Assembly: GCF_011397635.1 (NCBI RefSeq) | Contig: NC_064763.1 | Span: 26,797,437-26,861,436, forward strand | DNA: 64,000 nucleotides | Direction: 5' to 3' | Origin: Epinephelus fuscoguttatus | Lineage: Eukaryota; Chordata; Actinopteri; Perciformes; Serranidae | In this document: positions 36,786 through 47,674 of the stretch, piece by piece | Layout: the number at the start of each line of letters is the position of its first letter | Position numbering within the stretch: the first letter of the stretch is position 1 | Notes under the pieces: model-generated | Databases searched by the model: none | Told to the model about the DNA's origin: nothing | What the model saw: the letters and a program-made list of their open reading frames with translations, nothing else | Program-made: the position numbers and the translations under genes

Positions 36786-37384
36786 GACCGGTTGCAGCCT
36801 TATTTTCAAGGTCTGGATGTGACCGAGGACGAGACACCTCCACCTGGAGTAGTATCCAGCTGGGCTTTATCTAGAGCTCGCGAGATTTCAGGCATGGTGT
36901 GAGATCGCTGCTTGTTCTCGTGATATTTCAGCCGCGCTTTGGAAAGCAGAGCTAAATGGTAAACAAACATGGCAGCACACTGGTAAGGTAAGACAACATG
37001 TTTGCATGTTGTTTTCTAGATGTTCTCTGACATTTATCCTAACGATATGAGGCGATCTTTGCGGAAAAAAAAACTTGTTTAGTGGACTAACTTTGCACTT
37101 GAAGGTTGCCCGTTCACTTACGTTTTAACAGGTCTGACGCTACTATGCGCCCCGGCTGTATCTAGGCTAACGGCTAACATGCTAACTATTATTTTTATGT
37201 CACTAGTCACTTGAAACAAATTTAGGGTGATAGGAGACAGGTCGAAATAAACCGAAATTTCTCTTTAATCATTTGTGCATACAAATTACTGATTAGTCCT
37301 CTTGACTTAAAGGTCCAGGGTGTAGGAAGTGTGTTTTCTTCAGTGTATGAGCTGTCCAGCAAGCTCATAAAAGACAAAAAACAA

Positions 37385-37850
37385 AATAAAATACGTTAAA
37401 ATAAGTGCACAAATAGAAATTAAGGCTTATAAATAATTAAAAATGGCCATTCCACAGTCCAGCCAGTTGTGGCTAATGTGATGTTTGTAAGTATGTGTGT
37501 GTGACTGGATTCAGGAGGTGTTAAACAGTCTTATTGCCGAGGGGATGAAGGATCTCCTGAAATGCTCTGTTCTGCAACACAGTGAGATGAGCGACTGCTG
37601 CAGCTGCTCCTCTGTTGCTCCAGGAGGCTGTGGAGAGGGTGTCTGCTATTGTCCATTATAGCTTTCAGTTTGTTCAATGTGCCCCTCTGCACCCCAGCTC
37701 TTAGTGGGTCCAGTCTCCTGCCAAGCACTGAGCCAGCTTTTTTGACCAGCTTGTCCAAACGCTTGGTGTTTTTGTGGGACCTCAGTGTCCACAGGTAGAA
37801 CAGGTAGAACAGTCCAGTACATAACACACAGAATCCTATCTCACACACTG
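37385..37850 (-). mobile_element. LINE reverse-transcriptase C-terminal fragment, minus strand
   Basis: On the minus strand 37531-37848 reads RLDKLVKKAGSVLGRRLD and LNKLKAIMDNSRHPLHSLL, the segment after the polymerase domain in several teleost LINE families (pattern L...V..A..V.G...R..L.K.K.I..D.SHPLH). The part down to 37385 looks like its 3' UTR. It lies back to back with the plus-strand LINE fragment at 37981-38850. Confidence 0.6.
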
Positions 37851-37980
37851 TCAGGGGTAAATCATAGACAATTAGTGGTCACTGCTGGTTAAGATAAGCA
37901 ATAGCAGACGGGACAAAGGGCGATCTGTAATGCTTAGTGCTACATTTAGGGAGGCAAAACCTTTGCCCTGATGGAGGCAT

Positions 37981-38850
37981 TTGAAGCATCAGAATGACTA
38001 TCGCCCTGTGGCCTTGACATCCCTTGTTATGAAAACATTTGAGCACATTGTCAAATCTGAACTCTTATATTCTGCACAGGACATGCTGGACCCCTTACAG
38101 TTTGCACATAGCGCAACTAGAGGAGTGGAAGATGCTACAGCTACTTTGTTAAATCTTGTTCTGAGACATTTGGAGAGGAATATGAATCATGCACGTTTAC
38201 TTTTTGTTGATTTCTCTTCTACTTTTAGCTGTATTCGGCCACATGTTTAGCTCACAGACTTTTATTTAATGTTAATTTGGATTTTAGCATTGTGTGTTGG
38301 CTCGTTGACGTTTTAACAAACAGGTCTCAGAGGGTCAGGCTTAATAGGACATCGTTCAGTGCCTGTTTTTATGCCACTGGATGCAATCAGGGATGTGTTC
38401 TTTCTCCTCTTTTATTTTGTTTACACACTAATGAATGTCAGAGTAATCACGTATCATGATTTGTTCTGCAGATGACTCTGTTATTGTAAGCCTTCTTCAT
38501 GGATCAGAATATGATCATGGCCCAGTACTGGATGAATTTGTTAATTGGTGTGACCAGTCTTTCCTCCACATTAATGTGTCTAAGACCAGTGAGATGTTTA
38601 TTGATTTTCGGGAGCCAGTGGCAGCAGTGCAGCTGTATAGGTATTTGAGCTCTGTCTTAGATGACAAGTTGAATCTTGATATGAATACTGACAGCATCTG
38701 TAAGAAGGCAAACCAATGCCTATTCTTTTTAAGGAGGCTGAGAAGTTTCGATGTAAAAAGGACAATCATGAAATTGTTCTATTCCACTTTTATTGAGTTC
38801 GTTCTTTCTTTAAACATTGTCTGTTGGTTTGGTAAAAAAACAATTACAAG
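37981..38850 (+). mobile_element. LINE reverse-transcriptase fragment, plus strand (Rex1/CR1-like)
   Basis: Reads NDYRPVALTSLVMKTFEHIV, LDPLQFAHSATRGVEDA, ARLLFVDFSSTFSCIRPHV, then after frame changes DDSVIVSLLHGSEYDHGPV, FVNWCDQSFLHINVSKT, DFRE and ICKKANQCLFFLRRLRSFDV. These are consecutive RT blocks. Several frame breaks and stops are present. It is truncated at both ends, and the C-terminal block is missing on this strand. Confidence 0.75.
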
Positions 38851-40526
38851 TAGCGTATAATCACCTGAAAATAAGAATTACTGTGTTTGCCTTACCTTAG
38901 AATGAGCTGTTTATATCTAAATAGGAAGCGGATCTCCATTTACGAGGATTGCCATGTTGCACCACCATGTTTCTACAGTAGCTCAGAATGGACAAACCAA
39001 ACACTGGCTTTTTTTTTTCCCGCATTGGCCACCATACTAAGAGGCCCAACTGCAATGAGCAGCACCGGAGTTTCACTGGTTTGTAATGTGAAACAACTTT
39101 TTTCAGTGTTTAAATCACCTGGTCCATTTGTTTGGGAGAGGATGGGACCTTTGTGGATAATCTGGCTTCTGATGAAAATTCCTGAACGTCTGGATCTTGT
39201 GTTGTCGGAGAAAAAAGGCGACTACACATTAGCAGGTGCTGGACTAGCTGCCCGCAGCAACATGCCAAACTGCATTGGAAATACGTGGATTTGTAATGTG
39301 AAACATAAGTTAAATCTGTGCTTCCCAGTTTTAATCACCAGGTCTGTTTGTTTTGGAGAGGAAGAGACCTCCGTGCATAATTTGGCTCACTGTAAAAATC
39401 TACTGAACATCTGGATCAGAGAAAAGTGAGCACACATTAGGGGTGAGCACACTACAGCATGTTGTAACGTGGAAACTGCTTTATTCAGTGTTTTTATCAT
39501 GGTTAATAGCGGTTTTAATCGCCTGGTCTGTTTGTTTTGGTGAGGAGGAGACCTCTGTGGATAATTCTGTACATAGTAAAAACCTCCTGAACAATGAACA
39601 CGGAAGGATTTCTGACTGTGGGAAGTTTTAGCTGGTTGCAATCTGCAATTCACGGCCAGACGCCACCAAATCCCACTGAATCTTACACACTTCACCTTTA
39701 ACATCATATATCCTGCCTCCTAGTCTCTTGTAGAGAGGAGATAGGCTTTCAACATGGCATAATTAGTCAGTCAGAAGTCAGAGGAAGATGAATTAGAAGA
39801 CATTTACGAAGTGCTCCACATCCCTGAAGCTGTTTTTTTGTGAACTGGATGACATGCAGCTATGAGGTTATCCTGTGAAATACATCTAAGGTATCTCAGG
39901 TATCTCAAAGATGTGTTTAACAGCCAGGTGACAGGACATATGATTCCAAAATGGTTTGGCCTAGCCTGTAAGCCCAGAGGTCAGGTGATTTGAAGAGGAG
40001 GCGACCGCCACTGCAGGCGGGCAAGAAATGACTGAAACTGGAACATTGCAGAGCACTCTGGGAGTAGGAGGGAAGAGTTTGAGGCTGTCTGAATGTTCCT
40101 GAAGATGAAAGAGAAAATATGATGTAGGTGGAACCATGACACGGCTGTCTGATAAGATGAGAGATACGTGTTCCAGCGGGCATTCATTTTTCACACAAAC
40201 ATGCTGCTAATGCAAAATAGCTGCATGTATGTCACACATAATTCATATGAAATATGTTGTAATATCATTGGGGGATCAGGGGAAGCAAAATTATTACAGG
40301 AAGTTACACAAAATTACTTTTATAATCATTGCTTATTTAATAATTTAGATGCTTCTGTGTTATGACTCCTTTTCCTTGTAGCTCTTAAAATTTGTCTCTC
40401 TCCCTTTTTCTCTGGGTTCACTCCTTCAGGCCTAAAAAATATAAGACAGGCTGACTGCTGATGGTATGAATGTGAGAAATCTACCTGCTTATCCTGAAGT
40501 CAGGGACTCTCTAATTTTGCCTGGAC

Positions 40527-41456
40527 ATAGGTGTAGATTTCAGGGGGGGATGTAGGGGACACAGCCCCCTCAATATTTAAAACGTGCATTTGTCCCTCAG
40601 GTAGCAGAAGACTTTTATTTCGATGGAATTAGAGACATTTCCATTTCGATTTTAAGGTTCTTTTATTAGTTTTTAAATGTCTTAACGGTCTTGGGCTTTC
40701 TTATTTATCTGACCTGCTTTTACCATATCAACCCTCGCGGACCCTGAGGTCCTCCGGCACCAGCCTTTTAACCATACCACAAGTTAGGACTAAAACACAC
40801 GGGGAGGCGGCATTTAATTATTATGGCCCCCGATTGTGGAACAGCCTGCCAGAGAACCTCAGAGCTGCAGAGACTGTTGATGTTTTTAAAAAGAGGCTCA
40901 AGACTCATCTTTTTAATCAGGCTTTTAACTGATCTCTGTATTTATCTATTTTAAATTCCTCTTATAACCGATTTATCCATCTATTATCTATTTTTTATAT
41001 TCTTACCCTTCCTCTTTTTACGTTCTTATCTCATTTAACCTTTATCTTTTGTTATTTTAGTTAGCCTATAGGTTTTAGTTTTGATGCATTTTATGTCTCT
41101 GTTTTAAATCATTCTTACCTAGCTACTAACTCAATTTTATGAGCTAAATAGCCTTTTGTTGGGTGGGAGGGTTGGGTTTTCTCTTTTCTTTTTGTTTTCT
41201 GTTTGGATCTTTGTTGTTTTTAACCTCTGTGAGGCACTTTGTGTTACTGTTGTATGAAAAGTGCCATATAAATAAAGTTGATTTGATTTGATTTGAATAA
41301 ATTGATGCAGAAAAGACAAAAAATGATGCATGAAAATTCACCAGAATGCCGAAAAAATTAAGTCTTTGATGCTTAAAGCTTCCTGGAGGAGGATCCCAAA
41401 CCCCCAGTTTCATTTGTGTCCCCTCAAAAGCTGAAACCAAACCTACATCCTTATGC
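40527..41456. mobile_element. DNA-element pair of ends around an L2 LINE insertion
   Basis: The left edge CATAGGTGTAGATTTC and the right edge, read on the minus strand as CATAAGGATGTAGGTTT, are imperfect inverted repeats on either side of the L2 fragment at 40655-41296. This suggests an older small DNA element split by the LINE. The ends are short and diverged, so the call is tentative. Confidence 0.4.
40655..41296 (+). mobile_element. L2-type LINE 3' fragment with end of the reverse-transcriptase ORF
   Basis: The plus strand reads LGLSYLSDLLLPYQPSRTLR, KTHGEAAFNYYGPRLWNSL, PENLRAAETVDVFKKRLKTH and LFNQAFN, then a stop: the invariant C-terminus of teleost L2/Maui elements. A 3' UTR follows with GAGGCACTTTGTGTTACTG and an (ATTTG)n tail at 41277-41296. 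It is 5' truncated. Confidence 0.8.
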
Positions 41457-41519
41457 TTCAGGGTCACTTTTGTAAATGACAAGATGCTAGGGGCCAGTTA
41501 ATAAACAATTATAATGTGT

Positions 41520-41880
41520 AGGGAACCCGGTCTCACTCCAAAGTTGTCAAAATCTGGCGCTTGGGCAGTGACTTGGGGCATCAGAAACCAACGGAAAAAG
41601 GCGTCCTTTAACGTCGGCATGATCCACGGCTAGTTGCCATTATAGTTAATTGGCGCCCAGTGGCATCAGGGGGAAACGCAGCAGGACAAAGATGAAAGTT
41701 AAGGCGGCAAATGTCCATATAGGGTGGATGGGACGGATGGTGGATGGGTCCAACAAGCACAGACTTTTACCCGAGAGAGCAGTGTTCATATCCCATAAGT
41801 TTCTAAAGCCTAACTCTGTTCTTTCTTCCTAAATCTAACCACGTGCTTGTGTTGCCTAAGTCCAGCCATGTGTGTTTGTT
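41520..41880 (-). repeat. Dispersed repeat, copy 3 of 3, longer and inverted
   Basis: Contains CCGGTCTCACTCC, GGCGCTTGGGCAGTGACTT and AACCACGTGCTTGTGTTGCC. The block GGGTCCAACAAGCAC near 41746 is the reverse complement of the GTTTGTTGGACCC block in copy 2 (near 24940). It is probably the fullest copy of this family in the window. Confidence 0.5.
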
Positions 41881-43953
41881 GTTGAGGGAAAAAAACATCA
41901 ATTCAAAAACATCAATTCAGTGCTGTACCATCATAGTGCCTTTATTTTGAAAGAGACTGTATGTAAACGTTAAATTTCCTGTGAAAACGGAAGTGTATTT
42001 TGAAAGAAGACAAGACATGTAACAGGCAGAACTTGACACGGTGTCCCAGAACATCAACAACCAACGCACCCAGGGTATCTTTCACATCGTATCTGGACGT
42101 GGAATGACCGAGCACGTCAATATGTGACGAGGTTGGATTGAGAATGTGTTGGTATAGGGGAGCCTTCCCTGGCACTATTTCTTTGATAGACGAGCTCTAC
42201 TTTATTGCTCTTTTACGCACTCAGGCACCTTATTTACATTAGACTTGTCCAGCAGGCTGTAAGTTGAGTATCACTGCTCCAAATAAACAAGTGACCTGTA
42301 CAGCTGTTTTCCTGCTGTCTCCACAGAGCATGCTGGGAACAGCACAGTGCTCTGTGACTATAAAGTGGGTGAATGTTCCACTTTATTTAGACAACTTATT
42401 ACTTATTTATGTTTTGTTCTATACTGTCAAAGCATTCAGCTGTCTCATTCTCAAAAAAGTGGATGGTTGTTGTCCACACACATACAGCAACCACTAAAAT
42501 TCCCACAGCCCACCACTGGCACCTTGTGATTCAGGCTGTGAGTCTGCGTCCGGCTTACTTTGTGAAATTCTGTCTACTGGCCTCAGGATGGAGACACTGA
42601 GCCATTTTACATGAGTCATTTGGTATGACAGTGCTAGAATTTTCTAGGTAGTTCATCCTGTGATAATATGCATTTGCACTGTGCAAACAGGATGTCACCA
42701 AAATGATGTATCTCTTAATGTTCTTTGAAAAGAATGTAAGGCAGTCAGCATTTTTCAGTGGGTGTAGAGGTATGCGCTTGTTAGATAGAGCACACCACAA
42801 TAACCACTCTAATCTCTGCCTAACTCATTTATAATGTATAAGAGCAGCTATTAAAATGGAAATATGAAGATGGCTACCACATGAGAGACATGAAGGGAAA
42901 TTAGGGCAGGAGTGGAGCTGAGGAAATGAGACGAAGATGAGGAGAGGACCAGAGAGGAAAGGGAACAAGGTCATAACATGCTGCTTGTGAAAATGATGAT
43001 GTTTTGCAGCCCTCCATAGTCTCCTCCGTCAGGCACTGCAGAGGAGAAAGGCGAATCAGCGCTCTCTGGTCCACCCTTATCCCTCCTACTCTCTGTCTCC
43101 ACCTCTCTGTATCGCTCCCACCTCCTCTCATAAGTGTGATGCTCTGCAGTGCTGCACACTGAAGCCACCAGCTGTTTATCCTCCAGCCGGACAACAGCAC
43201 GCAGGAAGGAGCTGCTTCATCATCCAGCCCTGACGGGAGGTAAGATTCCTCAGAGATGCTCAGCTACAGCTCCAGGAATAAATATGAGCACTAGGTTCAA
43301 AATAGGGAGACAAGGAATATGCTAGAACATGCAGGTATGCAGGGCATAATAACAGAGAATACCTACATGAAGACATGTGTAGACATTAGTCTATAACTTA
43401 ACATTTAAAACTCATTATGTAGTAGTAGACTTTGGAAACTGATTGAGGCAAAGCTGTGTCAAGGACAGAGGGGAAATGCAAGTAAATAGTTAAACAAATA
43501 GTCAATAAAGCATTGATAAACAAAGCCATCTCTTACTCCGAATCATGTCCAGTCATTGGATTTGGCCACAGGTGGCCTCAGATCAAGTTCTGGAGGCAAC
43601 TAGAGGGAATATACAGCAATTTAGATCAGTGCAACCTTGTTGGCACATGACCCAAAAGTCATGTACACTGCAGCAAAAGATGTAGTCTGTCTTAATTAGT
43701 TTCCCTTGTTTTTGATCATCTGTTGTCGCCGCACATGAGGTTAGAGTAAACAACATCATGACCTCACCCAAAATGACCTCACAACCATCTGGAGAGCGCA
43801 GCTGACTGGTAGACAGGCACTGATTTATGAAATGGATCATAATTAAATCAAGTGAGACAGCAAAACAACACTGCTATATTTCACTTTTATAAATGCTCTT
43901 TGCAATTTGCTTGTCTCTTTTGTTTTTCAAAGTTGGATGGGTGCTTTTCCATC
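41881..43953. other. Upstream region of thy1, with a possible non-coding first exon
   Basis: No transposon recognised. A GT donor in a good context (GACGGGAG then GTAAGA) lies at about 43240, about 710 bases upstream of the thy1 ATG. Mammalian Thy1 has a non-coding first exon, so 43150-43240 is a candidate for the same here. This is inference only. Confidence 0.35.
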
Positions 43954-44666
43954 ATGCTCAAGTTTCTGTTTCTATTCGGAGTTCTGGGAGGTGAGAATTA
44001 CCTGTTATCATTTAATATTTTGTCACTGGTATATGGAGATCTTTGTGTAGACTTGTAATAAGTTGTTAAATTAAATCTATCTCCATACATGCTCTCATCA
44101 CCTCTGTGTCTCTCCCCAGTGTTGCTGATCCCAGCAGAGTGCAACCTGATAACCGTGTGTATTGAAGATGACAATGACCTGAGAGTGGACTGTCTGATCA
44201 AGCCCAAAGCCAACAAGATCACTACCTATGAGTTCTCCTGGTCCTCTGGCACCAAAGAGACCCCGATTAACAACAATGTGACTGGTTCACCACCAGATGC
44301 CCAGTTAAGAGACAGCAGCGATGTGGTGGAGCTGGAGCCTCATGGCTACAGGATGACCCTGAAAGGCCACACAGACAAACTCCCACACAACACCACATAC
44401 ATCTGCAAAGTAACTGGGCAGCATGCCATCATCAGTGTGGAGAAAGGTAGGTGGACTGACTGTGTGTGTGTTTGGATCTGGGGGAGTGAGCATGAGGAAA
44501 AAGTGAGTAGGAGACACATTCAAGAGGATTTTGTCAACTCTTTGCATCCTACTTCTCTTCCTCTGCAGAGCAACTTACCCCGTGTTCGGCTGTGAGCTTC
44601 TTTCTGAAGAGCTCCTGCTCCTGGATCGTTTGTCTGCTGTTCTTCTTCTATCAAACACACTGCTAA
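43954..44666 (+). CDS. thy1: Thy-1 (CD90) GPI-anchored Ig-like glycoprotein
   Basis: Three coding exons, 43954-43990, 44120-44446 and 44569-44666, all phase 1 with GT/AG sites; product 153 aa. Thy-1 is a small single-Ig-domain protein held at the surface of neurons and other cells by a GPI anchor. The signal peptide is MLKFLFLFGVLGVLLIPAEC. The four Thy-1 cysteines are in place (ITVCIED, LRVDCLI, TYICKVT, LTPCSAV), and there are NVT and NTT sequons. The last exon ends in a hydrophobic stretch with no cytoplasmic tail (WIVCLLFFFYQTHC), the GPI-attachment signal; by analogy with mammals the omega site is the Cys in LTPC. It is divergent from nectin1. A polyadenylation signal AATAAA lies at 45017-45022. 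Confidence 0.92.
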
Positions 44667-45016
44667 AAAAAACAACAACAAAAAACCACACAGGCTTGCG
44701 CTGGCCCACCCACATCGAACCACGCCTACGCATCTGTCCACATCAAGCATCAATAACACCCACATGTTGATAAGATGTTGTCATTAGCTTGCAGCCACGT
44801 CTCTCCTTCTCTTGTTTTCTGCCCGAGAGCACTGAAATAGTATCAGTATGTTTTCATAACTGGCTTCAATCAGGAAGAATGAAGATGACTCAACGGAAAT
44901 GTTTATGTGCTTTTAGCTGCACAGGCACACACAGCTGTATGGGTATAAACAAACTCAGTAACTTGTTGTGTACATATTACTTTGTTGTGGTTTTGTTAGT
45001 TGCAGCCTTTGTTTTC

Positions 45017-45022
45017 AATAAA
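45017..45022 (+). terminator. Probable thy1 polyadenylation signal
   Basis: AATAAA about 350 bases after the thy1 stop codon, followed by a GT-rich stretch (TTGACTTGTTGTGTTCAGTG). A second AATAAA occurs near 45177, so either could be used. Confidence 0.5.
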
Positions 45023-45247
45023 GGGATGCTATTTAACGTGAGACATTGACTTGTTGTGTTCAGTGTTTGTATTTCATATAGATATGAATGTGTGTGTGTG
45101 ACTGTGAGACTGACGCAATGAGCAAGTGTGTGTTGGTGCATGTGTAACATTTATATGCTGCTAAATGGATTGCTCCAATAAAGTTTTGTTGTATAACATC
45201 CACTGACAATAAAGGGTCTATCTGTCTATCTATTTGATGTCTTCATG

Positions 45248-45632
45248 TGGGGCCGCTCATAGGGGGGTAATATGGGGAAAGCTTTCTGGGGCCCAGCCGC
45301 TAGAGGGGACACATTTATGCCAGCAATAATCATGTTTATCTGAATATATAACTAATAAATATTCTAGCAGCTGGCCTATGTGACCCCCCCCCCCCCCATC
45401 ACTCTCACAGCTCACATGTGTGTGTTAGTAGGAGAGAGACAGCATCAGGGATCAGGGGTCCAATCATTTCTATGAGCGACCTTGGATAAGTGTACAGGTT
45501 ACAGAGTTCTCAAGGTGACCCACAGTGCAAAAGTACCAGAAAAGTATGGAAAGTATTCATATCTTGATTTTACAAAGTTTTAGAGCACACTAATAATCTA
45601 TTATTGAGATCACATGTATGGGCAGGGGAATT
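45248..45632 (+). repeat. Left arm of a pair of inverted repeat copies
   Basis: About 385 bases matching the reverse complement of 46744-47112 almost throughout, for example GGGGAAAGCTTTCTGGGGCC near 45273 and GGTACTTTTGCACTGTGGGT (complement) near 45517. A C-run lies at about 45379-45391. The spacer between the two arms is about 1.1 kb. Confidence 0.85.
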
Positions 45633-46009
45633 TGATTGATTGTACAGCTGTATCTGTGAGTCAGTATTTTGGCAAAGGCTCCACCAGGAAGACAAGGGAA
45701 CACTCCAAACTGCTGGGGAGACTGTGATTGAAAAGCATAAAGGAAGTGGATGGATACAAGAACATTTCCGGAGAGAAGTTAAATCAATAATCATGAAATG
45801 GAGCTGTAAAACTGAGTGAGCCTGCAAGGAGGGCATTATTTTACAATGGCATTTTTCCACAATGACACTTTTAATTCATAACCTCACGTTTCATGACAAT
45901 GGAGCTGTCACCAGTCAACAACCCCCTTTATACATGGGTGGATTATGAGAGAATGGACCCCTGGGCACAGATATGCAAAGAACCCCACCACCTCTTCTAC
46001 ACAGGAGCA

Positions 46010-47410
46010 AAACACACAGACTCTGTGGCTGTATCTTTGTCTCTTTGTAGTTTTCATGCATGTTTTGTGTATTTCTATGGGTCTCTTTGACGTATTTTTA
46101 TGCCTTTTTTTGTCTTACTGTGTTATTTTGAAGACATGTTCTGCCTCCTTGTGGTTGTTTTTCCCATTTTTGCAGTTGTTTGTGCCTCTTTACTGTTCCT
46201 TTGCATCTCTTTGTAGTCTTTTTTTGGTTGTTTGTGTCTTTTGTGTAGTTGCTTGGGTCTATTTGAAGGAACTTTGTGTCTCTTTTAGTTGTTTTATATC
46301 TCCTTGTGATTCTTTTGTGTCCTTGTTTTAGTCATTTGGGTCTCTTTGAAGGTAATTTTTTCTTTTGGAGGTAATTTTGTGTCTTCTTGTAATCATGCTG
46401 TGTCTCTCTGTGGTTGTTACGTGTCTTTGTAGTCCATTGGGTCCCTTGGAGAGGATTTTGTGGTTTTTTTTGTCTAATTGTGTCACTTTATAAACTTTCT
46501 GTCTCTTTGTGGTTGTTTTTTATGGGGTGCCATTTGTAAAGTGACTCACACTGAAAATAACATCAACATTTTGCCACATTTAGCTTCAAACAATGTTTAA
46601 AAAAGTGTGAATTTTTTTAACGCCACCTTTTACCACATTTACAGCAATATTTGTTAACTTAGAAATATATTAAATAGTTAAATCTAAATACTAAATGTGG
46701 CACCTAAATGTTAAATGTTAATTTAATATTTAGATTTAGGGGGTTTTCCCCTGCCCATACATGTGATCTCAATAATAGATTATTAGTGTGCTCTAAAACT
46801 TTGTAAAATTAAGATATGAATACTTTCCATACTTTTCTGGTACTTTTGCACTGTGGGTCACCTTGAGAACTCTGTAACCTGTACACTTATCCAAGGTCGC
46901 CCATAGAAATGATTAGACCCCTGATGCTGTCTCTCTCCTACTAACACATACATGTGAGCTGTGAGAGTGATGGGGGGGGTCACATAAACCAGCTGCTACA
47001 ATATTTATTAGTTGTATATTCAGATAAACAGGATTATTGCTGGCATAAACGTGCCCCCTCTAGCGGCTGGGCCCCAGAAAGCTTTCCCCATATTATTATA
47101 ACGGCACCCCATAGTTTTTTGTCTTTGTTTTAGTCATTTGGGACTCTTTTGGGGTAATTTTTGTCTCTTTGGTTTAATTTTGTGACTCTTTGTCGTCATT
47201 TTTTTTTTACCTGTGTGGTTGCTATGTGTCTTTTTGTAGTCCTTTGGGTGTCTTTGAGATGCTTTTATGTCCTTTTTTGGTCTAATTTTGTCTCTTTGTT
47301 GTCATTTTGTGTTTTGTGTGTCTTTGCTGCTCCTTTGTACCTATTTGTGGTCTTATTGTGTCTCTTTGAGGTCAGTTTAAGTATCTTCCTGGTCACAAAA
47401 TTTATTTGAG
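46010..47410 (+). repeat. Degenerate GTGTCTCTTTGTAGTC-type minisatellite, interrupted
   Basis: Irregular units of about 30 bases such as GTGTCTCTTTGTGGTTGTTT and GTCTTTTTGTAGTCCTTTGG run from 46010 to 46520 and resume from 47115 to 47410. The long Phe/Cys/Val-rich ORFs here (45945-46331, 47161-47409) are products of this repeat and are not genes. Confidence 0.75.
46524..47113. mobile_element. Insertion splitting the minisatellite; contains right inverted-repeat arm
   Basis: It starts ATGGGGTGCC at 46521-46530 and ends GGCACCCCAT at about 47103-47112, an exact 10-bp terminal inverted repeat. The minisatellite continues on both sides after T-runs (GTTTTTT), which could be a target duplication. 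Its right part (46744-47112) is the inverted match of 45248-45632, so the same family inserted twice nearby in opposite orientation. Confidence 0.55.
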
Positions 47411-47674
47411 TGACATTTTGGAGGTGAAGGCCAAGAGGCCCCCTGACACTTTGGGCCCCATAGGCCTGTGGGTGGTAGGCCTGTTCAGTAACATAATGAG
47501 TATACATGAGTGGTCATGACACATGCACACACACAATTTATTTATTTCTTTTCACTAGTCTACACAAACAACACCCCATAGCGTTGCAGAGATTGTCGTC
47601 CAGTATTTGAAAAAGTTTACTGATATTCGCGTTCTTGACCCTCGGCGCTCCCCGTAGTTTCCCATAACACAACG

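Larger units (their letters stand above)
35772..37264 (+). mobile_element. Palindromic TTAA element with paired P2X7-like domain ORFs, copy 1
   Basis: TTAA at 35768-35771 and 37265-37268 flank ends AGGGAAATTTCG and its near-complement. The two halves are long inverted copies of each other (GTTAGCATGTTAGCCGTTAG near 35851 answers CTAACGGCTAACATGCTAAC near 37167). Only about 100 bases near 36420-36520 are unpaired. Each half codes a short cysteine-rich segment, at 36174-36374 on the minus strand and 36513-36785 on the plus strand. No transposase is present. The second copy at 50949-52523 has the same asymmetric centre but reversed, so the two copies are inserted in opposite orientation. Confidence 0.85.
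37311..39697. mobile_element. TTAA-flanked MITE-like element containing LINE fragments and an internal tandem array
   Basis: TTAA at 37307-37310 and 39698-39701. The ends AGGTCCAGGGTGTAGG and, on the opposite strand, AGGTGAAGTGTGTAAG match a very common teleost element, as does TTTTAGCTGGTTGCAATCTG at about 39627 and TCTACAGTAGCTCAGAATGG at about 38971. Region 39070-39630 holds about three diverged tandem copies of a unit containing TTTGTAATGTGAAAC and GTCTGTTTGTTTTGG. LINE pieces occupy roughly 37385-38860. Confidence 0.7.

Noticed and set aside
45945-47409. Long Phe/Cys/Leu-rich plus-strand ORFs that look like membrane proteins
   Set aside because: They translate a degenerate GTGTCTCTTTGTAGTC minisatellite. 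Repetition of the DNA explains the hydrophobic runs.
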